A stretch of 64,000 bases of DNA from Candidatus Phosphoribacter baldrii (lineage in GTDB: Bacteria > Actinomycetota > Actinomycetes > Actinomycetales > Dermatophilaceae), in contig JADIZV010000004.1 in NCBI GenBank assembly GCA_016704565.1, forward strand, positions 1 through 64,000, given 5' to 3'. Below, in pieces: positions 52,696 to 62,346 of the stretch (position 1 is the first letter of the stretch; each line of letters begins with the position of its first letter). The position numbers and the translations under genes were made by a program. A model generated the notes under the pieces. The model saw nothing but the letters and a program-made list of their open reading frames with translations, searched no databases and was not told where the DNA came from.

Positions 52696-54684
52696 TCAGA
52701 CCTGGGCGCGCGACCGGATCGCCGCCAGGATCTCCTCGGTTGCCTGCGCCACCGGTATGCCGTTGCGCTGGCTTCCGTCGCGGAACCGGAAGGACACGGC
52801 GCCGGCGGCCCGGTCCTCCTCGCCCGCGATGAGGACGAACGGCACCTTGGACTTGGAGGCGTTGCGGATCTTCTTGGGGAAGCGGTCGTCGGACTCGTCG
52901 AGCTCGACCCGAACGCCCTGCGCGGCCAGGCTGTCGAGCACGCCGCCGAGGTAGGCGGCATACTCCTCGGCGACCGGCACCCCGAGCACCTGGACGGGCG
53001 ACAGCCAGGGCGGGAAGGCACCCGCGTAGTGTTCGGTGAGCACCCCGATGAAGCGTTCGATCGACCCGAACTTGGCCGAGTGGATCATCACCGGCTGCTG
53101 ACGCGAGCCATCCGCGGCCTGGTATTCCAGTCCGAAGCCGGCCGGCTGGTTGAAGTCGTACTGGATCGTCGACAGTTGCCAGGTGCGCCCGATGGCGTCC
53201 TTGGCCTGCACCGAGACCTTGGGACCGTAGAACGCGGCGCCGCCTGGGTCGGGCACGAGGTCCAGACCGGTCTCCCGGCAGGCCTCGTCGAGCACGCGGG
53301 TGGCCTCAGCCCAGTCCTCGTCGGACCCGACGAACTTGTCCTTCTTCTTGTCATCGCGCGTCGAGAGCTCAAGGTAGAAGTCGTCCAGGCCGAAGTCGCG
53401 CAGCAGCCCGAGCACGAAGCTCAGCAGGTGCTTGATCTCGGCGCCCGCCTGCTCCTTGGTCACATAGGAGTGCGAGTCGTCTTGAGCAAACCCGCGCACC
53501 CGGGTCAGCCCGTGCATGACGCCGGACTTCTCGTAGCGGTAGACGTGCCCGAACTCGAACAGCCGCATCGGCAGGTCGCGGTAGGACCGCCCGCGCGACC
53601 GGTAGATGAGGTTGTGCATCGGGCAGTTCATCGCCTTGAGGTAGTAGTCCGACCCCTCCATGGCGATCGGCGGGAACATCGTGTCGGCGTAGTAGGGCAG
53701 GTGTCCGGAGGTGTGGAACAGCCCCTCCTTGGTGATGTGGGGCGTGCCGACGTAGAGGAAGCCCTCCTCGATGTGCCGCCGACGGACGTAGTCCTCCATC
53801 TCCCGCTTGAGCACCCCACCCTTGGGGTGGAAGACCGGCAGCCCGGAGCCGATCTCGTCGGGGAAGGAGAAGAGGTCCAACTCCACACCGAGCTTGCGGT
53901 GGTCGCGCTTCTCGGCCTCGGCCAGTCGGTGCAGGTATGCCGTGAGGTCGTCCTTGGTCGGCCACGCCGTCCCGTAGACCCGCTGCAGTTGCTGGTTGGC
54001 CTGGTCGCCGCGCCAGTATGCCGCGCTGCTGCGCATCACCTTGAAGGCGTTGCCGAGCAGCTTGGTCGATGGGATGTGCGGGCCGCGGCACAGGTCGCCC
54101 CAGGCCCGTGAGCCGTCGCGGCGCAGGTTGTCGTAGATCGTCAGCTGCGCACCGCCGACCTCGACGCCGGCTCCTTCGGCGGCGTCCTCGACGTCACCAT
54201 CGGCCCCGCCCTTGAGCCCGATGAGCTCGCACTTGAACGGCTCGTGGGCCAACTCGGCCAGCGCGGCCTCGTCGCTCACTTCGCGTCGCACGAAGGTCTG
54301 GCCTTCGTTGATGATCCGCTGCATGACCTTCTCGAGCTCTTTGAGGTCATCGGGCGTGAACGGCGTCGCAACGTCGAAGTCGTAGTAGAAGCCGTCGCGG
54401 ATCGGCGGGCCGATCCCGAGCTTGGCGTCGGGGTTGACCTGCTGGACGGCCTGGGCGAGGACGTGCGCGCACGAATGCCGCAGGACCTGCAGCCCGTCGG
54501 GTTCGTCGATCCGCACCGGCTCGACGACGTCGCCGTCGGCCAACGGGTGGGCCAGGTCGCGCAACTCGCCGTTCACCCTGGCGACGACGATCGCCCGGTC
54601 CTCCCCGAACAGGTCGGCCGCGGTAGTCCGCTCCGCGACCGATCGCTCGCTTCCGGCGACGGACACGGTGATGCTGGCGGACAC
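52696..54684 (-). CDS. thrS: Threonyl-tRNA synthetase
   Basis: The protein has 662 residues: TGS domain (1-65), editing domain, class II core with the zinc Cys in MNCPMHN, motif 2 FGHVYRYEKSG and RGFAQDDSH, and the anticodon-binding domain at the end. GTG 54684 has GGGAG about 9 bp upstream. No T-box leader is apparent in the 101-bp upstream gap. Confidence 0.96.
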   Translation of the reverse strand: MSASITVSVAGSERSVAERTTAADLFGEDRAIVVARVNGELRDLAHPLADGDVVEPVRIDEPDGLQVLRHSCAHVLAQAVQQVNPDAKLGIGPPIRDGFYYDFDVATPFTPDDLKELEKVMQRIINEGQTFVRREVSDEAALAELAHEPFKCELIGLKGGADGDVEDAAEGAGVEVGGAQLTIYDNLRRDGSRAWGDLCRGPHIPSTKLLGNAFKVMRSSAAYWRGDQANQQLQRVYGTAWPTKDDLTAYLHRLAEAEKRDHRKLGVELDLFSFPDEIGSGLPVFHPKGGVLKREMEDYVRRRHIEEGFLYVGTPHITKEGLFHTSGHLPYYADTMFPPIAMEGSDYYLKAMNCPMHNLIYRSRGRSYRDLPMRLFEFGHVYRYEKSGVMHGLTRVRGFAQDDSHSYVTKEQAGAEIKHLLSFVLGLLRDFGLDDFYLELSTRDDKKKDKFVGSDEDWAEATRVLDEACRETGLDLVPDPGGAAFYGPKVSVQAKDAIGRTWQLSTIQYDFNQPAGFGLEYQAADGSRQQPVMIHSAKFGSIERFIGVLTEHYAGAFPPWLSPVQVLGVPVAEEYAAYLGGVLDSLAAQGVRVELDESDDRFPKKIRNASKSKVPFVLIAGEEDRAAGAVSFRFRDGSQRNGIPVAQATEEILAAIRSRAQV

Positions 54685-54785
54685 GGCAGGCTCCCTGAGG
54701 TGAGGTGGCGTGGGCGGGCCCCACGCGGCATACGACAGGGTATCGGCCCCGCGGGAGCGTCCGCGCGCGCGTTTCCCCGGCCAGG

Positions 54786-55655
54786 TCAGCCGAGCGGCAA
54801 TCGGCCGCTGCCACCGGCGCGAGCTGCCCAAACTCCTTGCAGGAGCAGCCCCAGCACGACGCCGAGGAATCCCAGCCATCCCAGCGGTGGCACCTGTTGG
54901 CCGAGCACGAGGACGCCCAGCGCTGTCGCGGTCACCGGGTCGGCCAGCCCCAGGGTGGCGGCGGTCGGGGCCGCCAGGCCCGAGAGCCCGCGGGTATAGA
55001 GGATGTTGGCCACCCCCATGGTCGCCACCCCAAGATAGGCCGCGATGAGGGCGCCGCCCGCCGTCAGTGCCCAACCAACGCCCTGGGCGAGCGCGAACGG
55101 CACCACGACCAGGCTGCCCAGCAGGAACGCCGAGGCGCATACCCCGATGGCATCGGCGCCGGCGTTGAGCAGCGACTTCGCGGCCAGGGTGTAGCACGCG
55201 ATGGAGAGCCCCGCGCCGGCCGTCAGCGCAATGCCGTCCAGGCTCCCACCCTCGGCACCCGCGCCGGTGAGCAACGCCAGCCCCACAACGCAGACTGCTG
55301 TGGCGAAAGCCCAACTGGTCGAAGGCCGTTCGCGCCGCCAGGCCCAACTGAGCAACCCCGTGAAGATGGGCGCACTCCCCACTGCGACCAAGGTGCCGAG
55401 GGGAACACCCGCCCGTTGGACGCCGGCGAAGAAGAAGGGCTGGTATGCCGCCGCCCCCGCTGCCGCCAGCACTCCTGCCCGAGTCCCCAACGGACGCACG
55501 ATCGAGGGCAGCGAACCGCCCCGGGCGAGGACGAACAGGCAGAGGGCGAGCGCACCGATGGACAGCCGCAGGGCTCCGACGGTCAGCGGATGTGCGCCGA
55601 CAGGAGCAAAGGCTTGGGCAACTCCCGCAGTCCCGAACAGCATCCCCCCGAACAC
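54786..55655 (-). CDS. EamA-family (DMT) transporter
   Basis: The protein has 289 residues with about ten membrane segments in two EamA repeats. The frame stays open upstream of GTG 55655 without another good start, and the first membrane helix is somewhat short, so the true N-terminus may be longer. The substrate is unknown. Confidence 0.82.
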   Translation of the reverse strand: MFGGMLFGTAGVAQAFAPVGAHPLTVGALRLSIGALALCLFVLARGGSLPSIVRPLGTRAGVLAAAGAAAYQPFFFAGVQRAGVPLGTLVAVGSAPIFTGLLSWAWRRERPSTSWAFATAVCVVGLALLTGAGAEGGSLDGIALTAGAGLSIACYTLAAKSLLNAGADAIGVCASAFLLGSLVVVPFALAQGVGWALTAGGALIAAYLGVATMGVANILYTRGLSGLAAPTAATLGLADPVTATALGVLVLGQQVPPLGWLGFLGVVLGLLLQGVWAARAGGSGRLPLG

Positions 55656-55748
55656 GACCGACGCGGTTGCTGCGGTCGCCGACTCAGCGGGGTTCAGGTT
55701 GGGTGGATGTGAACGGTGGGCCCCTTCGCGGCCGACGCCGCCAGGCGG

Positions 55749-55822
55749 TGGATGTGAAGGGACTCGAACCCCTGACCTCTCGCGTGTGAAGCGAACGCTC
55801 TAACCAACTGAGCTACACATCC
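55749..55822 (-). tRNA. tRNA-Val (anticodon CAC)
   Basis: The 74-nt cloverleaf has acceptor GGATGTG/CACATCC with discriminator A, D-arm AGCTCAGTTGGTTAGAGC, anticodon stem TTCGC/GCGAG-type with loop TTCACAC (anticodon CAC) and T-arm with GGTTCGAGTCC. CCA is not encoded. Confidence 0.94.
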
Positions 55823-55938
55823 GGATGCGGCCAGGGTCGCCGGCCGCGAGTGGCAAGGATAGCGGGCCCGTCCCGTCCTGTGCCAATTCAACCCCACGTC
55901 ACAGCCCGGTCACCGAGCACGACCTCGTATGCCGTCCC

Positions 55939-56787
55939 TCAGGGATCGAGGCCCTCGGCAGCCCGCGCCGCAAACAACTGGGCTGCCCGTCGAGTGACTG
56001 GCCCGATGGGGATCTCTCGACCGTCGATCCGGTGCACCGGCATGACCGCGCGGGTGGTGCTGGTGATGAAGACTTCATCGGCGGTCTGCAGCACCGACAA
56101 CGGCAGATCCTCCTCAAGGATGGTCAGCCCGTCCTGGGTGGCCCACTCGAGCAGCAACTCGCGGGTGACCCCGGACAGCGCCCCGGACGATAACGGGGGT
56201 GTCCGGATCAGGCCGTCGATGACCACGAAGATGTTCGATCCGGTGCCCTCACATAGCTCACCCCGGGTGTTGCCGAAGATGGCCTCCCCCGCTCCGGCGC
56301 GCTTCGCGGCGGCATACGCGATGACGTTCTCAGCGTAGGACGTGGTCTTGAGACCGGCGGTGGCCGCGCGCTCGTTGCGCACCCACGGGACGACGTGCAA
56401 GACGTAGGACGGTGGATAGGGAGAGAGCGGGCCGGCGGCCACGACGTAGGTGGCCTGCGCGTCGGCCACCCGCTCGGAGCCGAGCGCGCCGGGGCCGCCG
56501 GTGACGAAGTAGCGCAGCCTGCCAAACTCGATGGGGGGCGCGTCGGCGAGGACCTCGCGGATGCCGTGGTTCATCCGGTCCCAGTCCAGCGGCGCCAAGC
56601 CCAAACCGGCCAGCGACCGGTCCAGGCGTCGGTGGTGTCGGGTCAGCGCGAAGGGCTGGCCGTGGACCACCTCGACCGTCTCGAAGGCTCCGTCGCCGAC
56701 GACGAGGCCGTGGTCGACGGGACTCACACCGCGGGAGGGATCGTCGAGGAGGTGGCCGTTGACCCAGATGCGCGGCAGATCCGACAT
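55939..56787 (-). CDS. Class IV aminotransferase, probably aminodeoxychorismate lyase
   Basis: The protein has 282 residues of PLP fold IV with the PLP Lys in GLKTTSYAENV, GNTRGELCEGTGSNIF and a late STTRAVMPV. Length and motifs fit 4-amino-4-deoxychorismate lyase (PabC) or branched-chain aminotransferase-like enzymes; PabC is more likely. ATG 56787. Confidence 0.8.
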   Translation of the reverse strand: MSDLPRIWVNGHLLDDPSRGVSPVDHGLVVGDGAFETVEVVHGQPFALTRHHRRLDRSLAGLGLAPLDWDRMNHGIREVLADAPPIEFGRLRYFVTGGPGALGSERVADAQATYVVAAGPLSPYPPSYVLHVVPWVRNERAATAGLKTTSYAENVIAYAAAKRAGAGEAIFGNTRGELCEGTGSNIFVVIDGLIRTPPLSSGALSGVTRELLLEWATQDGLTILEEDLPLSVLQTADEVFITSTTRAVMPVHRIDGREIPIGPVTRRAAQLFAARAAEGLDP

Positions 56788-56847
56788 GGGTCCAGCGTGT
56801 CAGAGGCCGCCCCGAAGGACGGCCCCTGACACCCGGACTATTCCTCG

Positions 56848-57540
56848 TCAGGCGATGCCGAGGTAGCTCTGCTGGATCCGCGGATCGGCCAACAACTCGC
56901 CGGCATTGCCCGACATGACCACCCGGCCGGTCTCCATGACGTAGGCCCGTTCGGCGACCGTGAGAGCTGCATCGACGTCCTGCTCGACAAGCAGCACGGC
57001 GGTGCCCGACGCAGCGATGTCGGCGAGGCGACCGATGATCTCCTCGACGACGACAGGTGCCAGACCGAGGGACAGTTCGTCGATCATGATGAGATCGGGC
57101 TTGCCCATGAGACCGCGAGCGATGGCGCACATCTGCTGCTCGCCGCCGGACATGCTGCCGGTCACTTGGCTCAGTCGGTCGCCGAGCTTCGGGAAGAGCT
57201 CGATGACCCGGTCGAGATCGGCGTTTCGATTCCGCCACCCGCCTAGGCGCAGGTTGTCCTTGACGCTCAGGCCGGGGAACAAGCGCCGTCCTTCGGGGAC
57301 GTGGGAGATGCCTAGGTCGACGATGCGTTCGATCGAACGGCCGGTGATGTCCTGACCGAGGAAGGAGACTGACCCTTCTCGGATGGGCACCATCCCGGAC
57401 AAGGCCCGTAGCAGCGTCGTCTTGCCAGCCCCGTTGGGACCAACAAGTGCGACGATCTCGTTGGCCGCCACGGTGAGGTCGACGTCCCAGAGGACCTGGA
57501 CCCGGCCATAGCCTGCCGACACGTTCTTGACCTCAAGCAT
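56848..57540 (-). CDS. livF: LivF branched-chain amino-acid ABC ATPase (internal start of the joined frame)
   Basis: ATG 57540 has a strong AGGAGGTGG 7 bp upstream and gives 230 residues, the usual LivF length, with GPNGAGKTTLLRAL, SGGEQQM and LIMIDELSLGL. Independent translation of LivF from this start is therefore likely even though the LivG frame runs through it. Confidence 0.85.
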   Translation of the reverse strand: MLEVKNVSAGYGRVQVLWDVDLTVAANEIVALVGPNGAGKTTLLRALSGMVPIREGSVSFLGQDITGRSIERIVDLGISHVPEGRRLFPGLSVKDNLRLGGWRNRNADLDRVIELFPKLGDRLSQVTGSMSGGEQQMCAIARGLMGKPDLIMIDELSLGLAPVVVEEIIGRLADIAASGTAVLLVEQDVDAALTVAERAYVMETGRVVMSGNAGELLADPRIQQSYLGIA

Positions 57541-58446
57541 CTGGTGCCACCTCCTCATCGACAGCGCCGGCCGTGGGGTTGGGGTCGGGTTGCGAGCCTC
57601 CCGCTGATGACAGTGCGGGGCGGATGCCGTCGCGGCTTCACCAGCGGCTGCCTCGGCAGCTTCCGCTGCTTCGGCCGCAGCTGCCGCCTCGGACTGTTGA
57701 GCCTGGCGGGTGGCGTACTTGTGACCCAGGTAAGCCTCGATGACCTGCGGGTCGGACAGCACCTCCCGTGGCGGACCGAGCATGAGCCGCTGCCCAGCGT
57801 TGAGGACGAGCACTTGGTCACTCACCGCCAGGATCGCCTTCATGACGTGCTCGACGACGATGATCGTCATGCCCCGGGCCTTGAGGTCGCGGATGAGTTG
57901 CAGCGAGGGTTCGATCTCCCCCGGTCGCAACCCGGCCATGACCTCGTCCAGCAACAGCAACCGCGGCTTGAGAGCAAGCGCCTTCGCGAACTCCAGCCGC
58001 CGGGCGTCAGCGACCGAGAGCTCACCCGGTGGGCGGTCGCCGAGGTCGGCGATGCCGACCTCGCCAAGGATCTCGTCGGCCTGCTTGAGGGCTGTCGACA
58101 TCCGCCCCGTCCCGTCGGGCCCGTAGAGCACCCCGACCGCGACGTTCTCGCGGACGGTCATGCCTCGGAACGGTTTGACGATCTGGAAGGTCCGCGCCAC
58201 CCGGGACTGGGCGATCACCCACGGTTTGGCGCCGGTGACGTCCTTGCCATCGACGAGAACCGACCCAGAGGTCGGCTTGAGATGCCCGGTGACGAGGTTG
58301 ATGAAGGTGCTCTTCCCGGCGCCGTTCGGGCCGATCACACCGAGCGTCAACCCCTCAGGGACGCTGAGGCTCACGTCGTCGACGGCCTTGAGGCCACCGA
58401 ATCGGATCCCCAGACCGCGGGTCTCCAGGACTGGCACCGCGCTCAC
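56848..58446 (-). CDS. livG: LivG-LivF branched-chain amino-acid ABC ATPases in one frame
   Basis: The frame has 532 codons. The first half (about 1-255) is a complete LivG ATPase with GPNGAGKST, a signature-like LSVADARR and LLLDEVMAGL. A 50-residue Ala/Glu-rich linker follows, then a complete LivF ATPase beginning MLEVKN. The linker looks like a frameshift product: shifted by one frame from about 57640, LivG would continue DGIRPALSSAGGS.. and end APDA at a TGA overlapping the LivF ATG, the normal arrangement. GTG 58446 overlaps the livM stop. Confidence 0.85.
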   Translation of the reverse strand: MSAVPVLETRGLGIRFGGLKAVDDVSLSVPEGLTLGVIGPNGAGKSTFINLVTGHLKPTSGSVLVDGKDVTGAKPWVIAQSRVARTFQIVKPFRGMTVRENVAVGVLYGPDGTGRMSTALKQADEILGEVGIADLGDRPPGELSVADARRLEFAKALALKPRLLLLDEVMAGLRPGEIEPSLQLIRDLKARGMTIIVVEHVMKAILAVSDQVLVLNAGQRLMLGPPREVLSDPQVIEAYLGHKYATRQAQQSEAAAAAEAAEAAEAAAGEAATASAPHCHQREARNPTPTPRPALSMRRWHQMLEVKNVSAGYGRVQVLWDVDLTVAANEIVALVGPNGAGKTTLLRALSGMVPIREGSVSFLGQDITGRSIERIVDLGISHVPEGRRLFPGLSVKDNLRLGGWRNRNADLDRVIELFPKLGDRLSQVTGSMSGGEQQMCAIARGLMGKPDLIMIDELSLGLAPVVVEEIIGRLADIAASGTAVLLVEQDVDAALTVAERAYVMETGRVVMSGNAGELLADPRIQQSYLGIA

Positions 58447-59444
58447 AGCCGGTACCTCCTCACGTTGGCCAGCAGCGAGTAGTCCCGGTTTCGGCGGGCC
58501 TCGCGCAGGTAGTTGACCAAACCCTGCGGCAGCAGGACCACGGCGATGATGATGATCGCGCCGAGCAACAAGGTGTGGACCGTCGTGTAGTTCTGCCGAA
58601 GCCACTCGGACAGGAACTGCAGGGCGACGGCGCCGATGATCGGGCCGAGCACCGTCCCGCTTCCACCGATGACGACCATGACGACCATGAGCACCGTGAT
58701 CTCGACGTCGAAGAGCCGTTCCGGATAGATCGTCACCTGCTGGAAGGCATAGGTCGCTCCGACCAACCCGGTCAACAGCCCGGACAAGGCGTAGGTGAGC
58801 ACCTTGGTCCGGGTCGTGTTGATGCCGACGGCCGCGGCCGCGTCCTCGTCCTGGTGGATGGCCCGCATGGCGAAACCGAACTTGCTGCGCGACACCAGCC
58901 CGGTGACAAGCAGGGCGAGCACCGCGAGCACGAGGTAGACGAGGTAGAACCCGTCGTTGCCGAGGTACTTCGTTGCTGCTGCCGCACCGACGGTCGGCAC
59001 CGTGATGCCGCCGCCACCGCCGGTCAACCCGTCAAGGTTGATGACGATCTCGCGGGTGCCCTCGGCCACGCCGAGGGTTGCGATGGCGAAGTAGTGCCCA
59101 CGCAGCCGAAGCAGGGGGACACCAATGAGGGCCGCGTATGCCGCCGCTGCGAGCCCTGCGAGCGGCAGGGCCAGCCAGAAGCTCCAGTGCAGATGCGTCA
59201 TCGTCACCGCGGCGAAGTAGCCACCGAGCCCGAAGAACACCACCTGACCGAACGAGGCATAGCCGGTGTAGCCACCGATGAGGTTCCAGGACAGGGCCAG
59301 CGCAACGAACATGAAGATCGTTGCCACCGTGCGAACCTGACCGCTGTAGAGCTGGGTCTGCAGCCCCAAAGCAGCCAGGACGCCGAGGACGCCCAGCGCC
59401 CAGGGCAGCCAACGCCGCCAGGGGGCCGGAATGACGGCGGCCAT
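58443..59444 (-). CDS. livM: LivM branched-chain amino-acid ABC permease
   Basis: The protein has 333 residues with about nine membrane helices and the family motifs GYTGYASFGQ and GGSGTVLGPIIGA. ATG 59444 shares a base with the livH stop. A basic C-terminal tail ends in RRYRL. Confidence 0.93.
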   Translation of the reverse strand: MAAVIPAPWRRWLPWALGVLGVLAALGLQTQLYSGQVRTVATIFMFVALALSWNLIGGYTGYASFGQVVFFGLGGYFAAVTMTHLHWSFWLALPLAGLAAAAYAALIGVPLLRLRGHYFAIATLGVAEGTREIVINLDGLTGGGGGITVPTVGAAAATKYLGNDGFYLVYLVLAVLALLVTGLVSRSKFGFAMRAIHQDEDAAAAVGINTTRTKVLTYALSGLLTGLVGATYAFQQVTIYPERLFDVEITVLMVVMVVIGGSGTVLGPIIGAVALQFLSEWLRQNYTTVHTLLLGAIIIIAVVLLPQGLVNYLREARRNRDYSLLANVRRYRL

Positions 59445-60328
59445 CAGACCTCCAACCGTGCGGAGTAGAACGCCTTGCCGACCAGCCCGGACGGCCGGAA
59501 CATCAAGACGATGACCAGGACGAGGAAGGCCAGCGCGTTGACCCAGGTGCCGGAGAGGTAATAGCCACCCCAGGCTTGCACCAGGCCCATGAGCAGCCCA
59601 CCGACCATTGCGCCATACATGTTGCCCAGCCCGCCCAGGACGGCGATGACGAAGGACAGCAGGGTGAAACCGCCCGCCGCCGCCGGGTTGAAGGTCCCGA
59701 CCGTCCCGACCATGGTCCCGGCCATGCCGGCCAGGGCCGTTGCGATGCCGAACGTCAGCGCGTAGACGTGACGCGCCCGGATCCCCATGAGGCGAGCCGC
59801 GCCACGGTCCATGCCCGTGGCCATGATCGACATCCCCACGCGCGTGTTCGCCATGACCTTCACCAGGGCGACGGTGATCCCGACCGCCAACAGGAACGCG
59901 AGCAGCCGCCCGAGCGGCACCTGTATGCCGCCCAGCACGATCGCGTTGCCGGCATACGAGGTCGTGATGCTCTGGTAGTTCGCGGTGAAGACGATGTTCA
60001 TGCCCTGCACGAGCAGCAACTCCAAACCGAAGGTGAGCAGCAGGGTGATGAAGATCGGCCCGTTGACGACCAGGTTGATGAGGAAGCGCTGCACGGCATA
60101 CCCGATGCAAAAGAGGATGAGCGCGACGACGATCATGCCGAGGAAGGGGTCCAGACCCAACGAGGAGTTGAGCTGCCACCCCAGATAGGCGCCGAGGACC
60201 ACGAAGGCGCCGTGGGAGAGGTTGACGACGTTCATCACTCCCCAGACCAAGGAGAAGCCCACCGCCACGAGGGCGAGCAGACCCCCCTGCAACAATCCGT
60301 AGATCGTTGCCTGGAGGAAGCCGGTCAC
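59444..60328 (-). CDS. livH: LivH branched-chain amino-acid ABC permease
   Basis: The protein has 294 residues with eight to nine membrane helices and the motifs NLSHGAFVVLGAY, GVMNVVN and GGLGNMYGAMVGG. GTG 60328 overlaps the livJ stop (GTGA). Confidence 0.93.
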   Translation of the reverse strand: MTGFLQATIYGLLQGGLLALVAVGFSLVWGVMNVVNLSHGAFVVLGAYLGWQLNSSLGLDPFLGMIVVALILFCIGYAVQRFLINLVVNGPIFITLLLTFGLELLLVQGMNIVFTANYQSITTSYAGNAIVLGGIQVPLGRLLAFLLAVGITVALVKVMANTRVGMSIMATGMDRGAARLMGIRARHVYALTFGIATALAGMAGTMVGTVGTFNPAAAGGFTLLSFVIAVLGGLGNMYGAMVGGLLMGLVQAWGGYYLSGTWVNALAFLVLVIVLMFRPSGLVGKAFYSARLEV

Positions 60329-61557
60329 TGTCCGGTGCCCGGCCAAATGAGGGTGCCCTCAGCAGCAGACTTCGGCCACACGGTGACCTGCTTGCCGCCC
60401 TGGATCTGGATGACGCTCATCGGCTTGGTGGAGTTCATCCCGACCGAGTCGAACTTGAGCTGGGCGAAGAACGACGGGGCGTCCAGAGCCGCGAGCGCGT
60501 CACGCACCTTGTTGGCGTCGGTCGAGCCGGCCTTCTGAATGGCCAGGACGAAGGCCAAGCAGGCGGCGCTGGCCTCGGCGTTGTGGTAGCCCGCCTCGTG
60601 CTTGAACTTGGCTTGGATGTCGGCGTCGTACTGCTTGGCGGTGCCGAAGTAGTCATCCGTACCGTTGGCCGACTTGGTCCACTGGCTCGACCCGAGGACT
60701 CCCTCCGCGTCCTTCCCCAGGGTGGTGACGAAGTCGGGCGTGGGCGGTGCGACCGTCTCGCCGAACACCTTCGGCACCACACCGAGTTCCTTGGCCTGCT
60801 TGATGATGGCGACGCCTTCGGCCAGGTGCACCGAGCCGATGATGACGTCGGGGTTCGACGCCTTCACCTTGTTGAGCGACGCGCTCACGTCGGTGGCGCC
60901 ATTGGGGAAGTACTGGGTCTCCAACACGGTGAACCCGAGGTCCTTGGCGGCCTTGGCGGCGCCGTCAGCGGCACGCTTGGAGAAGCCGTCGTCGGCCGAG
61001 AGGACCACGACCGAGGTCGGCTTTGGGCTGGCCAGTTCGGCGACCGCCTTGACGATGGACGCGGCATACTCCGTGGCCGGCGAGAGCACCCCGAAGGTGC
61101 GCTTGTAGCCCTTGGCGAAGATGTTGTTGTCGGCGCCGCTGGAGTCGACCATGACCTGGTTGTTGCGCTCGATGACCGCGGCCTGGGCCTCGGTGTTGGC
61201 CGAGCCGTAGGACCCGAGGATGAGCTTGATGCCCTGGTCGTTGAACTGGTCGACGAGGGATGCGGCGGTGTCGGGCTTGGACGTGTCGTCCTGATACTTG
61301 ATGTCCAGCTTGAGCATCTTGTCGCCGACCTTGACGCCGCCCTTGGCGTTGACCTTCTCCTGGCAGAGCTGGTAGCCCTCCTGGGTCAGGACGCCTTCTC
61401 GGGCCGTCTTGCCGGTCAAGGAGATCGATGCGCCGATCGTCAAGGTCCCTGAGCTGGCACCGGCGTCGCCGCCTGCTTCGCCCTTGGAACCGCACCCGGT
61501 GAGCGCGACGCTCACGGCTGCGATCGTTGCTGTTGCGAGGATCCGGGAAGTCTTCAT
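60325..61557 (-). CDS. livJ: Branched-chain amino-acid-type substrate-binding lipoprotein
   Basis: The protein has 410 residues. A signal peptide with lipobox LTGC (Cys 22) precedes a type I periplasmic-binding fold (GASISLTGKTAREG, SYGSANTEAQ). ATG 61557 is chosen because AAAGGT lies 7 bp upstream; an ATG at 61563 has no space for it. It heads the liv operon behind a GntR-type operator. Confidence 0.9.
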   Translation of the reverse strand: MKTSRILATATIAAVSVALTGCGSKGEAGGDAGASSGTLTIGASISLTGKTAREGVLTQEGYQLCQEKVNAKGGVKVGDKMLKLDIKYQDDTSKPDTAASLVDQFNDQGIKLILGSYGSANTEAQAAVIERNNQVMVDSSGADNNIFAKGYKRTFGVLSPATEYAASIVKAVAELASPKPTSVVVLSADDGFSKRAADGAAKAAKDLGFTVLETQYFPNGATDVSASLNKVKASNPDVIIGSVHLAEGVAIIKQAKELGVVPKVFGETVAPPTPDFVTTLGKDAEGVLGSSQWTKSANGTDDYFGTAKQYDADIQAKFKHEAGYHNAEASAACLAFVLAIQKAGSTDANKVRDALAALDAPSFFAQLKFDSVGMNSTKPMSVIQIQGGKQVTVWPKSAAEGTLIWPGTGQ

Positions 61558-61593
61558 CGACATACCTTTCGGCCCGAGCGAGCAGATAATTCA

Positions 61594-61603
61594 CTGTATA
61601 CAG
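61594..61603. promoter_or_regulatory. Candidate GntR/FCD operator in the livJ promoter
   Basis: CTGTATACAG is a perfect palindrome 37 bp upstream of the livJ start, in an A+T-rich pocket. A further GAATACAAAC lies close by. TNGTATACNA-like sites are known for FCD-type GntR regulators; the gene for one begins upstream. Confidence 0.5.
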
Positions 61604-61674
61604 GGCTCGCGAATACAAACAGGGACCGTTAATTCGATGGTCGGGAACAGCGCCGAACGGCAGTTCGCTGCCGG

Positions 61675-62346
61675 TCAGTGGCCGGATTCGCCGCCGGGCG
61701 GTTGTTCGGCGACGTTCGTCACCGACGCCATTGCCGTGATCAGGACGCTGCGGGTGGACTCGACGCCCTCGTGGATCCGCCGCTCGACCTTCACGGCGTT
61801 GCCCTTCTCAAGGGCTCGCACCAGGGCCCCGGCCACCTCGGTCGTGTGGTCACGGGCACCAGGGATCTGGGCGTGCATCCGGGCATAGGGCTCGACGAGA
61901 TTGAGGACCTGAACGACCAACCGCACGGTATGCCGCCTGGCCGACACCTCGTAGAGCCTCCGGTTGAACGCGTAGGCGGTGCTCGACCACGCCTCCCCGC
62001 GCTCCTCCATGACGTCGACCAGTCGGTCGGACATCCGCCGCAATTCGCTGACGTCCGTGGGTTGTACGTGCTCGACGATGTCGGCGGCCAGCGGTGGTTC
62101 CAACCGCAGGCGCAGGCCATAGAGCTCGTCCACGGCTTCGAGATCCAGCTCGGTGACGATGGCGCCGAGGCCCGGCTGGATGACGATCAGCCCCTCGCCG
62201 ACGAGGGTGCGCAAGGCTTCCCGCAGGGGGATGCGACTCACGCCGAACCATTTGGCCAGCTCTTCCTGGTTGAGCACCTGCCCGGGGCGGATGACACGTT
62301 CGAGCACCGCGCGGCGAACCGCACTGGCGATCTCATCCGGACGCAT
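61675..62346 (-). CDS. GntR-family (FCD) transcriptional regulator
   Basis: The protein has 223 residues: winged HTH (about 5-70, LAKWFGVSRIPLREALRTLV) and an all-helical FCD ligand domain (about 78-200). It is in line with the liv operon, 111 bp upstream of livJ, so it probably regulates amino-acid uptake. Confidence 0.9.
   Translation of the reverse strand: MRPDEIASAVRRAVLERVIRPGQVLNQEELAKWFGVSRIPLREALRTLVGEGLIVIQPGLGAIVTELDLEAVDELYGLRLRLEPPLAADIVEHVQPTDVSELRRMSDRLVDVMEERGEAWSSTAYAFNRRLYEVSARRHTVRLVVQVLNLVEPYARMHAQIPGARDHTTEVAGALVRALEKGNAVKVERRIHEGVESTRSVLITAMASVTNVAEQPPGGESGH

Noticed and set aside
52696..54785. T-box leader for thrS
   Set aside because: Only 101 bp separate thrS from the next gene and no T-box consensus or specifier hairpin is visible.
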